From assembly GCF_001665625.1 (NCBI RefSeq), contig NZ_LZSY01000158.1, forward strand, positions 62,001-126,000: a DNA stretch of 64,000 bases, written 5' to 3'. This stretch comes from Mycolicibacterium peregrinum (lineage in GTDB: Bacteria; Actinomycetota; Actinomycetes; Mycobacteriales; Mycobacteriaceae). Shown piece after piece: positions 25,681 to 34,736 of the stretch. Numbering within the stretch: position 1 is the first letter of the stretch; every line of letters starts with the position of its first letter. Under the pieces are notes generated by a model that had not been told where the DNA came from, made no database searches, and worked only from the letters and a program-made list of their open reading frames with translations. The position numbers and the translations under genes were made by a program.

Positions 25681-26769
25681 TCAGCCCCACCAGAACGACG
25701 CGGCGATGATGCAGTACAACGCGATCAGTGCCGCGCCTTCCAGCCAGGTGGACTCCCCGTCGAAGGCGATGATCGCCGCCAGCACGACGGCCACCAACAG
25801 CGCGACGATCAGCATCGGCCCGAACACCAGGGTCAGTGAGGCGAGCCCGAAGATCTGACTGACCAATACGAGCACCGGCGCCAGCACGAGCGCGATCTGG
25901 ATCGGGCTGTTGAGGATGATCGAGAAGGCGTACTCCGATTGGTTTTTGGCGGCCAGTTGTACACCGACGACGTTCTCCACCGCGTTGCCCGCGATGGCCA
26001 CGATCACCAGACCGGCGAATGCCTGCGAGATGTGCAGCGAGTCCATCGCCGGTTCCAGCGCGGCGACGAACCAATCGGAGACGAATGCCGCCAATCCGCC
26101 CGCGATGGCGAGCATGCCGATCGCCAAACCGACCGGCCAGCGTGGCTGTTCTTTGTGCGGCTGGGGCACCGGCTCGCTGGTCTTGTTCTTGTCACGGCTC
26201 AGCGAATACGGCAACGACAGTCCGAACAGCACCAGCAGGACGACCGACACGATCATCGAGAAGGACACTTCGTGCTCGGACGCCGGCGCGTGCACCTCGT
26301 GGGCGATCGACGGAATCGCCATGGCCGTCACCGACAACACCATCAGCACGAGGATGGTCCTGACCTGGGCGGAGCCGAGCTTCTGCGGGCCGTGTTTCAA
26401 GCCGCCGACCAGGAACGCCAGGCCCAACACCAGCAGCAGGTTGGCCAGGATGGAACCGACGAGCGCGGCGCGCACCACGTCCACCAGTCCGGCCTTGAGC
26501 GCGAAGATGCAGATGAACAACTCCGGCAGATTGCCGAGCGCGGATTGCAGGACGCCGGTGGCTCCGGGTCCGAACCGGTCACCGAGTTGCTCGACGGCCA
26601 GCCCGACCAACGAGGCCAACACTGTGACGGCCAGGGCACTGACGACGAAGCCGACCAGGTGCGGCCAGCCGCCGTAATGGGACAGCCCGGCCACCACACA
26701 GACGGCCAGGCCACCGAAGATCAACAGCCTGTCGGACCGGATGAACACCCCCGTCATGCGGGTCATCAT
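25681..26769 (-). CDS. Ca2+/H+ antiporter family protein (CaCA, ChaA/Cax type)
   Basis: 362 residues with about eleven transmembrane segments in two halves joined by a charged loop (SRDKNKTSEPVPQPHKEQP). The two inverted alpha-repeats of the superfamily are visible as LQSALGNLPELFICIFAL and IAGNAVENVVGVQLAAKN, whose acidic residues coordinate the cation. The likely role is cation efflux driven by the proton gradient. The start ATG at 26769 is followed by a second candidate ATG five codons later (MTGVFIRSDR). It is convergent with the small membrane gene at 25296. Confidence 0.9.
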   Translation of the reverse strand: MMTRMTGVFIRSDRLLIFGGLAVCVVAGLSHYGGWPHLVGFVVSALAVTVLASLVGLAVEQLGDRFGPGATGVLQSALGNLPELFICIFALKAGLVDVVRAALVGSILANLLLVLGLAFLVGGLKHGPQKLGSAQVRTILVLMVLSVTAMAIPSIAHEVHAPASEHEVSFSMIVSVVLLVLFGLSLPYSLSRDKNKTSEPVPQPHKEQPRWPVGLAIGMLAIAGGLAAFVSDWFVAALEPAMDSLHISQAFAGLVIVAIAGNAVENVVGVQLAAKNQSEYAFSIILNSPIQIALVLAPVLVLVSQIFGLASLTLVFGPMLIVALLVAVVLAAIIAFDGESTWLEGAALIALYCIIAASFWWG

Positions 26770-26849
26770 GACATGTCATCAGCTACCCGTTGACGGTAAA
26801 ACCACGATCGAGGCCGGATTTGTCCGGCGAGGATGTCGCACTCCAGCCG

Positions 26850-26919
26850 CTGTGGCGAATGTGCAGCTTTTCCACAAATTTTCGACGTTTCCCCACCAAA
26901 AGCTGCACACTCGACACAG
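26850..26919. repeat. Palindromic stem-loop element A
   Basis: Arms 26850-26871 and 26898-26919 pair over 22 positions with two mismatches; the inner 11 bp are perfect (GTGCAGCTTTT with AAAAGCTGCAC). The loop is 26 nt. It lies 26 nt beyond the stop of the 26946 gene. It shares the pattern CTGTG-CGAATGTGCAG ... CTGCACA-ACACAG with element B at 29835. Confidence 0.8.
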
Positions 26920-26945
26920 TGCCCCGAAAGGGCTACACCCCCGCT

Positions 26946-29264
26946 CTAACCCCTGAGGGCTTCGGCAGCCGGGCCGAGATCGAGGAACACCGTCTCACCG
27001 TTCGCGTCGTCGAGCCCGTCGTTGTCGGTGACGACGTACAGGTTCTGGTTTCCGGCGATCGCGAAGCCTTCGGCCTTCTCCTGCACATAGCCCTTGGTGG
27101 CCTGCAAGTCCGGTACCAGATTGCGGGCCAACGTCTTCGGAAGCACCGTTGGCTTGCCGGCGGCCGACGTCACGCCAGGAACGTCGGGAATCGTCACGCG
27201 GTACAGCGCTTTGAGCCGTGCGTCGGGACCGTTGAGTTTGTCGCGCTCAAGGATCAGCAATTCACCGTTGTGGACGGCGATTTCGGAAACGCCGATCCAG
27301 TCGTCCTTGGTGTGGGTGGGCTCCAACTGGTAGCCGAACCATTCCCACTTGTCCCCGGCCGGCGTGTAGCGCCCGATGCGGACCACACCCTTCGGGTCGG
27401 ACTTGAGCTCCCGTTGCAGCACCACCCAGACGGCGTCGCCGTCGACAGCGACGCCCTCGAAGCCCTGGCTACCCAGCTGGGCCGCAATGTCGTTGGGCAG
27501 CGGCACCCGCTTCTCGATCCGGCCGTCGGCGGCGACGTAGACCACTTGGTTGCCGGGACCGTCTTCGCCTTCGACCGCCAGCACGAAACCGCCGTCGGGG
27601 CGGGCAGATACACCCTCGGTGTCTAGCGTGACCGGGGTGCCGTTTTCGGTGATCGGCAGTTCGGTGTCGATCAGTGCGGGCTGCTGTGCCACGTCGATGC
27701 CGAGGATGCGGGCCGGGCCATAGGCGCTGTCGGTGGCGGTGTAGAGCCGGTTGCCGTCGTGCGGGTCGGCCGACAGTGCGCCGAGGGCGCCCCAGCCGAT
27801 CGGCTTGCCGTCGATGTCGCCAGAGACGATGGACGGAAAGTTCGGTTTCCCTTCGGCTTTGAATGCGTCGCCGTAGCCGTAGAGGTTGACCGACGCTCGC
27901 ACGTGGGCCTCGGCGTCGTCGGCTTCCGAGGAGATGGCCAGGAGGTTGCGCGACGGGATCGGCAGGACGCCTTCGGGGCCGGGCGTGGTCGGCAGGATCT
28001 GCCGGAACCTCGGAGCGGCCGGTTCACTCACGTCGTACACGGCGACGAAGTTGCTGCGCTCCGATGCGATCAGCGCGGTGGGGCGGCCACCGATCGTGGT
28101 GATGGCTAGGCCTTCCGGTTCAGGGCCTTTGGCTTCGGCGCGGCCTTCGATGTGCAGGCCGGTACGCACCGCGAGTTGTTCGAACGAGTTGCCGGCGTCC
28201 CACACCACCTTGCCGGTGCTCGCGTCGAAGATCGTCCAGCCGCGGGTGCCGCCCTTCCAGTCGCCTTCGTTGGCGGTGGCGAAGTAGTCGTCACCGATCC
28301 AGCCGATGGCGTCCGGTTCGCGCGGGGTGTCCTTGATCGAGCCGGTTTGGTCGATCGTGTCGTCTTCTTTGGTGTCGATGCCGTCGATGGATTGGCGTCC
28401 GGCGCTGAAGATCTTGGTGACCGTGCCGGTGTGTCCGTCGATGACGGCGATGCCGTTGTTTTCCTGCAGGGTCACCGCGACCTGGCCGCGGGAGTTGATG
28501 CTGACGTATTCGGGTTCGAGGTCTTCGGGGGTGTCCAGGCCGGCTTTCCGCGCCGCGTCGACATCGAAATCCACCTTGCGGGGTGTCCAGCTGTTCGGCG
28601 CACCCTGCAGGTCGATGAGTTGCACGAACCCGGTCGGCGGCTGGGGCACGTCGCCTTCCTCCTTGCCCGGCGGGGTGAACTCCTCGTTGCGTTGGTTCTC
28701 CATGGCGATCGCGGCGAACGTGCCGTCGGGGCTGATGGCGATCGAGTCGGGCTGACCGCCCAGGTCGATGCTGTGCACGCGGGTGCGGTCGGCGGTCCGC
28801 ACGATGTCGACGCGTCCGGACGGGTGCGCGAAGTCGCCGCAGGTGGTGTCGACGACGACGAGGACGTGGTCTTTCACGGCCGCCACCGACGTCGGCTGGT
28901 CGTCCTTGTGGCCCAACTCCGCGAGGGAGAGCGTGCCTTTACCGGCAGGTTTGGCGGGATCTGTGATGTCGACGAAGCCGATGCGCTTGGCGGCGGCGTC
29001 GGTGTAGATGAGCGTGTTGCCGTCCGGGGTGACGGTGGAGATCTCGGCGACGGTTTCCTTGTCGACCGGATCCGCAGTTGGCTTGTTGAGATACACCGGA
29101 TAGGTGGCCGTGCGGTGGTAGCGGTCCGCGTCGGGCAGGTTCCAGTCGATCGGCGACGTCGCCTTCGGGGTGCTCGATTCTGGCTTGCGGTCCTGCGTGG
29201 TGCAGCCCGCCAGGATCAGCGTTGCCGCCGTGGTCACCGCTGCGGCCCGTCTCGCCGTTGTCAT
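26946..29264 (-). CDS. Lipoprotein with propeller repeats and a phytase/esterase-like domain
   Basis: 772 residues. The N-terminal signal ends in the lipobox TLILAGC, so it should be lipid-anchored outside the membrane. The N-terminal half has LVIVD-like repeats (GQPDSIAISPDGTFAAI, GFVQLIDLQGAP, GIAVIDGHTGTV; choice-of-anchor type). The C-terminal half fits the esterase-like phytase domain (LDTEGVSARPDGGFVLAVEGE, QGFEGVAVDGDAVWVV, EKAEGFAIAGNQNLYVVTDND). Phosphate release from organic phosphate is plausible, but the substrate is untested. It is followed by stem-loop A and then the antiporter gene. Confidence 0.82.
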   Translation of the reverse strand: MTTARRAAAVTTAATLILAGCTTQDRKPESSTPKATSPIDWNLPDADRYHRTATYPVYLNKPTADPVDKETVAEISTVTPDGNTLIYTDAAAKRIGFVDITDPAKPAGKGTLSLAELGHKDDQPTSVAAVKDHVLVVVDTTCGDFAHPSGRVDIVRTADRTRVHSIDLGGQPDSIAISPDGTFAAIAMENQRNEEFTPPGKEEGDVPQPPTGFVQLIDLQGAPNSWTPRKVDFDVDAARKAGLDTPEDLEPEYVSINSRGQVAVTLQENNGIAVIDGHTGTVTKIFSAGRQSIDGIDTKEDDTIDQTGSIKDTPREPDAIGWIGDDYFATANEGDWKGGTRGWTIFDASTGKVVWDAGNSFEQLAVRTGLHIEGRAEAKGPEPEGLAITTIGGRPTALIASERSNFVAVYDVSEPAAPRFRQILPTTPGPEGVLPIPSRNLLAISSEADDAEAHVRASVNLYGYGDAFKAEGKPNFPSIVSGDIDGKPIGWGALGALSADPHDGNRLYTATDSAYGPARILGIDVAQQPALIDTELPITENGTPVTLDTEGVSARPDGGFVLAVEGEDGPGNQVVYVAADGRIEKRVPLPNDIAAQLGSQGFEGVAVDGDAVWVVLQRELKSDPKGVVRIGRYTPAGDKWEWFGYQLEPTHTKDDWIGVSEIAVHNGELLILERDKLNGPDARLKALYRVTIPDVPGVTSAAGKPTVLPKTLARNLVPDLQATKGYVQEKAEGFAIAGNQNLYVVTDNDGLDDANGETVFLDLGPAAEALRG

Positions 29265-29360
29265 TCGCCACCCTCTTCAGTTGTGCCGGTGCGTCGCACG
29301 AGCCTGCCTCCCACAGGTGACTGACAGGGATTGCACAGATGAACGGTGGGCGACGCGTGA

Positions 29361-29768
29361 TTACAGCGGCGCCGAGATCGGGCCGAGCACCTGGCACTGT
29401 GGAGCGATCTCCGCGATGCCCATCCAACCGCCGCATGCCCGACCGGTGGACACGTAGGTCGCTCCAGGTCGGTAGGGCGTCAGCACCTGCGCCGGTTGGG
29501 CTCCCCTGCCCTGGTTGCATTGGATGGGCGAAGCGTTGTCCTGACGCTGCACGCACGCCACGCTGAAGCGGGGATCTGCCGGCGCTCCGCACGCGTCCGG
29601 CGATACGGTCACGCTCACCATGTCAGCTCCATCGACATGAACGACGGCGGGCGGGGACAACGTGAAGGCACATGGCGGCGCAGGTTCGGCGTACGCGACC
29701 GGCGCGGTGACGCCCGTGAACCCCGCGATCACGACCCCTGACAACAGCACCAAACTGGCCCGAGCCAT
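29361..29768 (-). CDS. Small secreted cysteine-rich protein
   Basis: 135 residues. A signal peptide (SLVLLSGVVIAGFTGVTAPVAYA, cleavage about 27) is followed by a mature chain with six cysteines (PPCAF, DACGA, VACVQ, IQCNQ, RACGG, PQCQV) that could pair as three disulfides. No domain was recognised; the pattern is common among mycobacterial exported proteins. A TACGAT -10 box ends 6 nt before the ATG, so the transcript is probably leaderless. Confidence 0.68.
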   Translation of the reverse strand: MARASLVLLSGVVIAGFTGVTAPVAYAEPAPPCAFTLSPPAVVHVDGADMVSVTVSPDACGAPADPRFSVACVQRQDNASPIQCNQGRGAQPAQVLTPYRPGATYVSTGRACGGWMGIAEIAPQCQVLGPISAPL

Positions 29769-29774
29769 TTTTTG

Positions 29775-29780
29775 ATCGTA
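29775..29780 (-). promoter_or_regulatory. -10 box for the leaderless secreted-protein gene
   Basis: TACGAT on the minus strand fits TANNNT, 6 nt before the ATG at 29768. Confidence 0.45.
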
Positions 29781-29834
29781 GCCCCGCTGTCGGGTTGATC
29801 AGTTGGGTTTGATCCGGCCGAGTCGAATTCCACG

Positions 29835-29905
29835 CTCTGCGACGAATGTGCAGTTTGTTTGCCATTTTTCGCTCTTGCGACGAACGACTGCACATTCAAA
29901 CACAG
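29835..29905. repeat. Palindromic stem-loop element B
   Basis: GAATGTGCAGT (29844-29854) pairs perfectly with ACTGCACATTC (29887-29897) around a 32-nt loop. Outer CTCTG and CACAG (29901-29905) pair at four of five positions. It starts 2 nt past the mscS stop. Same design and orientation as element A. Confidence 0.75.
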
Positions 29906-29907
29906 TC

Positions 29908-30867
29908 CTACTCGGGCTCGCGACCACCTACGACGGCGTGTATGCGTCCCTGCGGATAGGGAAGGTCGATGTCGTTCTCGTCGTAGGCCCGCAGGATCTC
30001 TCGGCGTAGCCGGCGCTGCACCGACCATTGCGCGTTCGGCCGGGTCTTCACGGTCATCCGCAATGTGACCTGGTCAGCCGAGAACTCTTGTACGCCCAGC
30101 ATTTCCGGCTCTCCCATCACTTTTCGCGCGATGAGAGGATCGGAGACGGCCTGCTTGGCGGCGTCGAGCGCCACCTGCTCGGCCTGGTCGACGTCCGCGG
30201 TCAGGGCAACAGGTACCTCGACGCGGGCCACGGCATAGTCCTGGCTCATGTTGCCGACGCGGGCGATCTCCCCGTTGCGGACGTACCAGAGGGTGCCGTC
30301 GATGTCGCGAATGGTGGTGATGCGCAGCCCGACGCTTTGCACTTCTCCGACGACGTCGCCGACGTCGACGGTGTCACCGACCCCGTATTGATCCTCCAGC
30401 AGCATGAACACGCCGCTGACAAAATCGCGGACGAGGTTTTGCGCGCCAAACCCGATGGCCAGCCCGACCACACCGGCCGAGGCGATAAAGGGCGCAATGT
30501 TCACTCCGAGCACGCTCAGAATGGCCAGCACCACCCAGACCAGCAGCACGATCGACACCGTTGACTTCAGCACGGACCCGATGGTCTGCGCGCGCTGTTG
30601 ACGACGTGCCGCCAGTCGCGCACTGCTCTCTGTTGCAGACCCTCGGTCCCGCAAGTAGCGGAGCAGCGGTGGCTTTCTCGCTTGCCCCTCCACCTCTCCG
30701 CTATTGGCTTTGACGGCCCGCCCAGTGGTAGCCCGATCGATCATTCGATGCAGCAAAAAACGCATGATTAACGCAAGGGCGACGTATGCCACGATCCGAA
30801 TCGGTACTTCGATAAACCAATGTCGATTAGTGTCTGTCCATTCAAATGCCAAGTTGTAGACAGTCAT
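29908..30867 (-). CDS. Mechanosensitive channel, MscS family
   Basis: 319 residues. Transmembrane segments are at about 22-42, 100-120 and 125-150. The pore helix and beta domain show GVVGLAIGFGAQNLVRDFVSGVFMLL, followed by EDQYGVGDTVDVGDVVGEVQSV, the classic MscS signature. A basic stretch (about 60-95) lies between helices 1 and 2. It opens under membrane tension during osmotic downshock. It is divergent from the OPT transporter; the 30868-31088 gap holds only their promoters. Confidence 0.92.
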   Translation of the reverse strand: MTVYNLAFEWTDTNRHWFIEVPIRIVAYVALALIMRFLLHRMIDRATTGRAVKANSGEVEGQARKPPLLRYLRDRGSATESSARLAARRQQRAQTIGSVLKSTVSIVLLVWVVLAILSVLGVNIAPFIASAGVVGLAIGFGAQNLVRDFVSGVFMLLEDQYGVGDTVDVGDVVGEVQSVGLRITTIRDIDGTLWYVRNGEIARVGNMSQDYAVARVEVPVALTADVDQAEQVALDAAKQAVSDPLIARKVMGEPEMLGVQEFSADQVTLRMTVKTRPNAQWSVQRRLRREILRAYDENDIDLPYPQGRIHAVVGGREPE

Positions 30868-31088
30868 GACTCTGACCGTACGACAGAACTTTCACGCGCG
30901 TCGAATACAGTTGAGTAGGCCGGACTCAGGTACCCAGGATTCATTTTTCGAAAAGTCTTCTCGAACACACCCGGGTATTGGCAGATCCTGAGGTCGCTAT
31001 TGCCAGCTCGTGTCTGTGAGCCGATCACCCAGCGTTGCCGCCACCCAGTGCCTACCGTGTACTCACCAGCAAACGAGAGGATGCCGAG

Positions 31089-33080
31089 TTGGCCACGGAA
31101 AGCCCAGTCACTCCCGCCACCCCGACGCTGCGCGAGCTCACCGTCCGCGGCATCCTGCTGGGCGGCGCGATCACGCTGGTGTTCACCGCCGCCAACGTCT
31201 ACCTCGGCCTCAAGGTCGGCCTGACGTTCGCCACCGCCATCCCGGCCGCGGTGATCTCGATGGCCATCCTGCGAAACTTCGCCAACCACTCCATCGTCGA
31301 GAACAACATCGTGCAGACCGTCGCTTCGGCAGCCGGCACGCTGTCGGCGATCATCTTCGTGCTGCCCGGGCTGATCATGATCGGCTGGTGGACCGGGTTC
31401 CCGTACTGGATGACAGTGGCGGTGTGTGCGGTCGGCGGCATCCTCGGCGTCATGTACTCGATTCCGCTGCGCCGCGCCCTGGTGACCGGCTCCGATCTGC
31501 CCTATCCGGAAGGGGTGGCCGCCGCCGAGGTCCTCAAGGTCGGCGACAGCACGCGGGGCCACGAGGAGAACCGTGTCGGTATCCGGGTGATCGCGTTCGG
31601 CGCGCTGGTCTCGGCGGGATTTGGACTGCTGGCCAATCTGAAGGTGCTGGCCAACTATGTCGCGGCGTTCTTCCGCATCGGGGCAGGCGGTTCGATGTTC
31701 GGCGCCAGCCTGTCGCTGGCACTGATCGGGGTGGGGCATCTGATCGGGATGACCGTCGGCATCGCGATGCTGGTCGGGTTGATCATCTCCTTCGGGGTGC
31801 TGCTGCCGATCCGCACCATCGGCACGTTCGGCACCGGCGAGCCGGTCGCCGACGTGATCGACGGCGTGTTCGTGCACGAGGTGCGGTTCATCGGCGCCGG
31901 CGCCATCGCGGTGGCCGCGGTGTGGACGCTGCTGAAGATCCTGCGCCCCATCGTCAAAGGCATCACCGAGGCGATGGCCTCGGCGCGGGAGCGACGGGAT
32001 GGCCAGCTGGTCGACATCACCCAACGCGACATCCCGTTCCCCCTCGTCGTGGGGGTTATCGTGGCGATGCTGATCCCGATCGCGGCGCTGCTGTGGGACT
32101 TTTCGCGCGGCACCGCACTGCAGGGCAGTTCGGTCGGGATCATCGTGGCGAGCCTGGTGTTCATCTTCGTCATCGGCCTGATCATCGCCGCGGTGTGCGG
32201 CTACATGGCCGGCCTGATCGGCTCCTCGAACAGCCCAATCTCCGGGGTCGGCATCCTGACCGTGCTGATCGCCGCGCTGGTGATCAAGGTGGCCTTCGGT
32301 CGCGCCGACAGCGACCAGTCCACCGCGCTGGTGGCGTTCACGCTGTTCGTCGCGGCCGTTACCTTCGGCGTCGCCACCATCTCCAACGACAACCTGCAAG
32401 ACCTCAAGACTGGCCAACTCGTCGGCGCTACACCGTGGAAACAGCAAGTGGCCTTGGTGATTGGGGTTTTGTTCGGCTCGGCGATCATCCCGCCGGTGCT
32501 CGACCTGATGCAGCAGGCCTTCGGCTTTCTCGGTGCGCCCGGGGCCACCGACCACGCCCTGGCCGCCCCGCAGGCCGCGCTGATCTCCTCGCTCGCCAAG
32601 GGCGTGTTCGGTGGGTCGCTGGACTGGTCGCTGATCGGACTGGGTGCGGCGATCGGGGTGGTGATCGTGATCGTCGACGAAATCCTCACCCGCACATCAC
32701 GGTTCAGCCTGCCGCCGCTGGCCGTCGGGATGGGCATGTACCTACCGATGAGCCTGACGCTGATCATCCCGCTCGGCTCACTGCTGGGCTGGTTCTACAA
32801 CAAGTGGGCGGACCGGACCGGTGGCGATGTCGACCGCAAGAAGCGCCTCGGCGTGCTGCTGGCCACCGGCATGATCGTCGGCGAGAGCCTCTATGGCGTC
32901 GTGTTCGCCGGTTTCGTCGCCGGCACCGGGAGCGACGACCCCTTCGCGATCTTCCCCGGCAATGACGGGACGTTCGCTGAGGTCGTCGGGATCGCGGGAT
33001 TCGCGGCGGTGCTGCTGTGGCTCTACATGCGAACGCGAAAGGTCTCTGCGCGCGAGCCAGCCCCGGTCCAGTCGACATAG
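31089..33080 (+). CDS. OPT-family oligopeptide/metal transporter
   Basis: 663 residues with about sixteen hydrophobic segments. Family landmarks are LTFATAIPAAVISMAILR, NNIVQTVASAAGTL (conserved N-terminal glutamine/asparagine motif), LPYPEGVAAAEVLKVG and ISNDNLQDLKTGQLVGATPWKQQ. OPT proteins import small peptides or metal chelates; the substrate here is unknown. A TTG at 31089 was chosen because GAGAGG lies 8 nt upstream; upstream codons in frame lack such a site. From memory it resembles M. tuberculosis Rv2395. It is convergent with the next gene. Confidence 0.9.
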   Translation: MATESPVTPATPTLRELTVRGILLGGAITLVFTAANVYLGLKVGLTFATAIPAAVISMAILRNFANHSIVENNIVQTVASAAGTLSAIIFVLPGLIMIGWWTGFPYWMTVAVCAVGGILGVMYSIPLRRALVTGSDLPYPEGVAAAEVLKVGDSTRGHEENRVGIRVIAFGALVSAGFGLLANLKVLANYVAAFFRIGAGGSMFGASLSLALIGVGHLIGMTVGIAMLVGLIISFGVLLPIRTIGTFGTGEPVADVIDGVFVHEVRFIGAGAIAVAAVWTLLKILRPIVKGITEAMASARERRDGQLVDITQRDIPFPLVVGVIVAMLIPIAALLWDFSRGTALQGSSVGIIVASLVFIFVIGLIIAAVCGYMAGLIGSSNSPISGVGILTVLIAALVIKVAFGRADSDQSTALVAFTLFVAAVTFGVATISNDNLQDLKTGQLVGATPWKQQVALVIGVLFGSAIIPPVLDLMQQAFGFLGAPGATDHALAAPQAALISSLAKGVFGGSLDWSLIGLGAAIGVVIVIVDEILTRTSRFSLPPLAVGMGMYLPMSLTLIIPLGSLLGWFYNKWADRTGGDVDRKKRLGVLLATGMIVGESLYGVVFAGFVAGTGSDDPFAIFPGNDGTFAEVVGIAGFAAVLLWLYMRTRKVSAREPAPVQST

Positions 33081-33111
33081 GCCATCTGACAACCCGTCAC
33101 GCACCGCTTCG

Positions 33112-34494
33112 CTACGCCGCTCTGCTCGTGCTCCGGCGACGCATCCCCCACACTCCCACCAGAGCCAACAAGACGAAGCTGGCGATCGTGAAGGCGGGCA
33201 ACCCAATTCCGGTGATCAGCGGTACGGACATCGCGGTGAGCAATCCGCCGCCGAGGATCGGCTCATAGGGCAACTGCTTGTACCCGTAGTCGTCAGCAGT
33301 GCTCGTGCGCCGTTCCGGGTCGACCATATCGGCCAGGACGAACCCGGTCGCGACATTGCCCTGTGACTGTCCGAAATCGGCGATCGCGTGCTCGAACCAG
33401 TGGATCGGATGAAATCGGCGTCCCAACCACAGGAGGGCCACCGTGCTCCACAGCACGCCGATCACGGTGAAGACGAGTATTGCCGGCACATTCGAGCCGA
33501 GTACCGACAAGGACATCGTGCCGATCGCGCACACCAGCAGCGCGTCCAGTGCGACCGAAGAAATGCCGGCGACCGACCGTTTGTCGATCTTGTGCGCCTG
33601 CCCCGTCCTGGTGGCCACCCACTGAACGACGAAGCCGCCGATCACCGCCAAGGGGAACAGCGGAAAGGTGTCGAAGATGTCCGAGCTGAACAGGTGCGCC
33701 GCTGCCCGCAACGACCACAGCAGCCCGACTGCCACCAGGATCGCCGCGGCGATCAACGCGAAAGCGAACGTGGCCGGATGGATGCCGGCATCGGAAACGG
33801 GCCGCTGATCGGCCGGTGAGACGTGGACGCGGTCGATGTCGTAATCCTCGGTGGCCTCGGGAACCGAGTTTCGCATCACTGTCACTTTGGGGCTGCGCAC
33901 CGCCCACCGCACCAGGGCCGTTCCCACGACGACACCGGTGATCATGCTGATCGTGGCGAGCGCGAGACCCACGTCGATGAGTTCGGGAGCTCCCGCGTCG
34001 GTCAGCAGTTCGCCCATGCCGGCGATCGTGCCGTGGCCGCCGGCGAACGACATCTCCAGCAGGGAACCGGATTCGGGCGGAAGATCGAAGACGGGCTCGA
34101 GCAACAGCAGCACCGCGACGCCTCCCAAGGCGAACTGCCCCAGCGACAGGAACGTGCCGAACAGGGCGTGGGGCGCAGCGGCCTGCCACAGTTGCCTGGG
34201 CCTGGGCAGCGTTTTGCCGATCATGATCGCGCCGAACACGACGTTGATCATCAGGCCGGGCATCACCCGCCAGACGTCCACGACGGCGCTGGGGAACAGA
34301 CCGTTCGTCCCGGTGATCCGGCCGAGGACCTGGGGGCCGAGCGCCAATACGAGGAATCCGGCGACGACGCTGGCCGGGATGTACAACGCCCGCAGAACAC
34401 GGATGCGACGCAGCAGCCATCCGGCGATGAACATGACGCCCAGGATCGCCATCGCCAGGCCGATTGTTTGAGCGTCGGTCAGCCGCTCGATCAT
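33112..34494 (-). CDS. Sodium:glutamate symporter-like (GltS) membrane protein
   Basis: About 460 residues with some twelve membrane segments. The re-entrant motifs SFAGGHGTIAGMGELL and FGQSQGNVATGFVLADMVDP match the GltS family (family forms GGHGTA and QGxxATG). The ATG at 34494 was preferred over the ATG at 34509 because GGGGGAA sits about 8 nt before it. It probably takes up glutamate or another dicarboxylate with Na+; the charged loop at about 215-240 is unusual but not diagnostic. It is divergent from the lipoprotein peptidase across about 240 bp, in which I saw no gene. Confidence 0.82.
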   Translation of the reverse strand: MIERLTDAQTIGLAMAILGVMFIAGWLLRRIRVLRALYIPASVVAGFLVLALGPQVLGRITGTNGLFPSAVVDVWRVMPGLMINVVFGAIMIGKTLPRPRQLWQAAAPHALFGTFLSLGQFALGGVAVLLLLEPVFDLPPESGSLLEMSFAGGHGTIAGMGELLTDAGAPELIDVGLALATISMITGVVVGTALVRWAVRSPKVTVMRNSVPEATEDYDIDRVHVSPADQRPVSDAGIHPATFAFALIAAAILVAVGLLWSLRAAAHLFSSDIFDTFPLFPLAVIGGFVVQWVATRTGQAHKIDKRSVAGISSVALDALLVCAIGTMSLSVLGSNVPAILVFTVIGVLWSTVALLWLGRRFHPIHWFEHAIADFGQSQGNVATGFVLADMVDPERRTSTADDYGYKQLPYEPILGGGLLTAMSVPLITGIGLPAFTIASFVLLALVGVWGMRRRSTSRAA

Positions 34495-34736
34495 CGGGCG
34501 TTCCCCCATCTGCCGCGCGCGTCATCAGGACGAAGCCGCAACGGGGCGCCCGATCACCAGCGCACCGCGGGCTCGTCCGGAGTCTTCCACACCGATGATG
34601 GTCAGTCGTGCTGAGCCGAAAGCAGTTCAGGTCGGATTCACGGGGCGCGCACCGTGGATCGCCGCCGACCGCGGACGGTGCGCGTTATTGTTTGCAGGTT
34701 GGGGCGTGGCCGCTGACGCCCGAAGGTGGTGACCGG

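Noticed and set aside
26768-26779. Perfect 12-bp palindrome ATGACATGTCAT at the antiporter start
   Set aside because: A 12-bp palindrome is expected about sixteen times by chance in 64 kb and it does not extend further.
30864-32555. Long minus-strand reading of 563 codons
   Set aside because: It is antisense to the OPT transporter and is rich in Asp, His, Arg and Gln without any fold; typical shadow in GC-rich DNA.
31010-32965. Plus-strand reading of 651 codons
   Set aside because: Overlaps the OPT gene in another frame and is Arg/Gly/His-rich; no domain.
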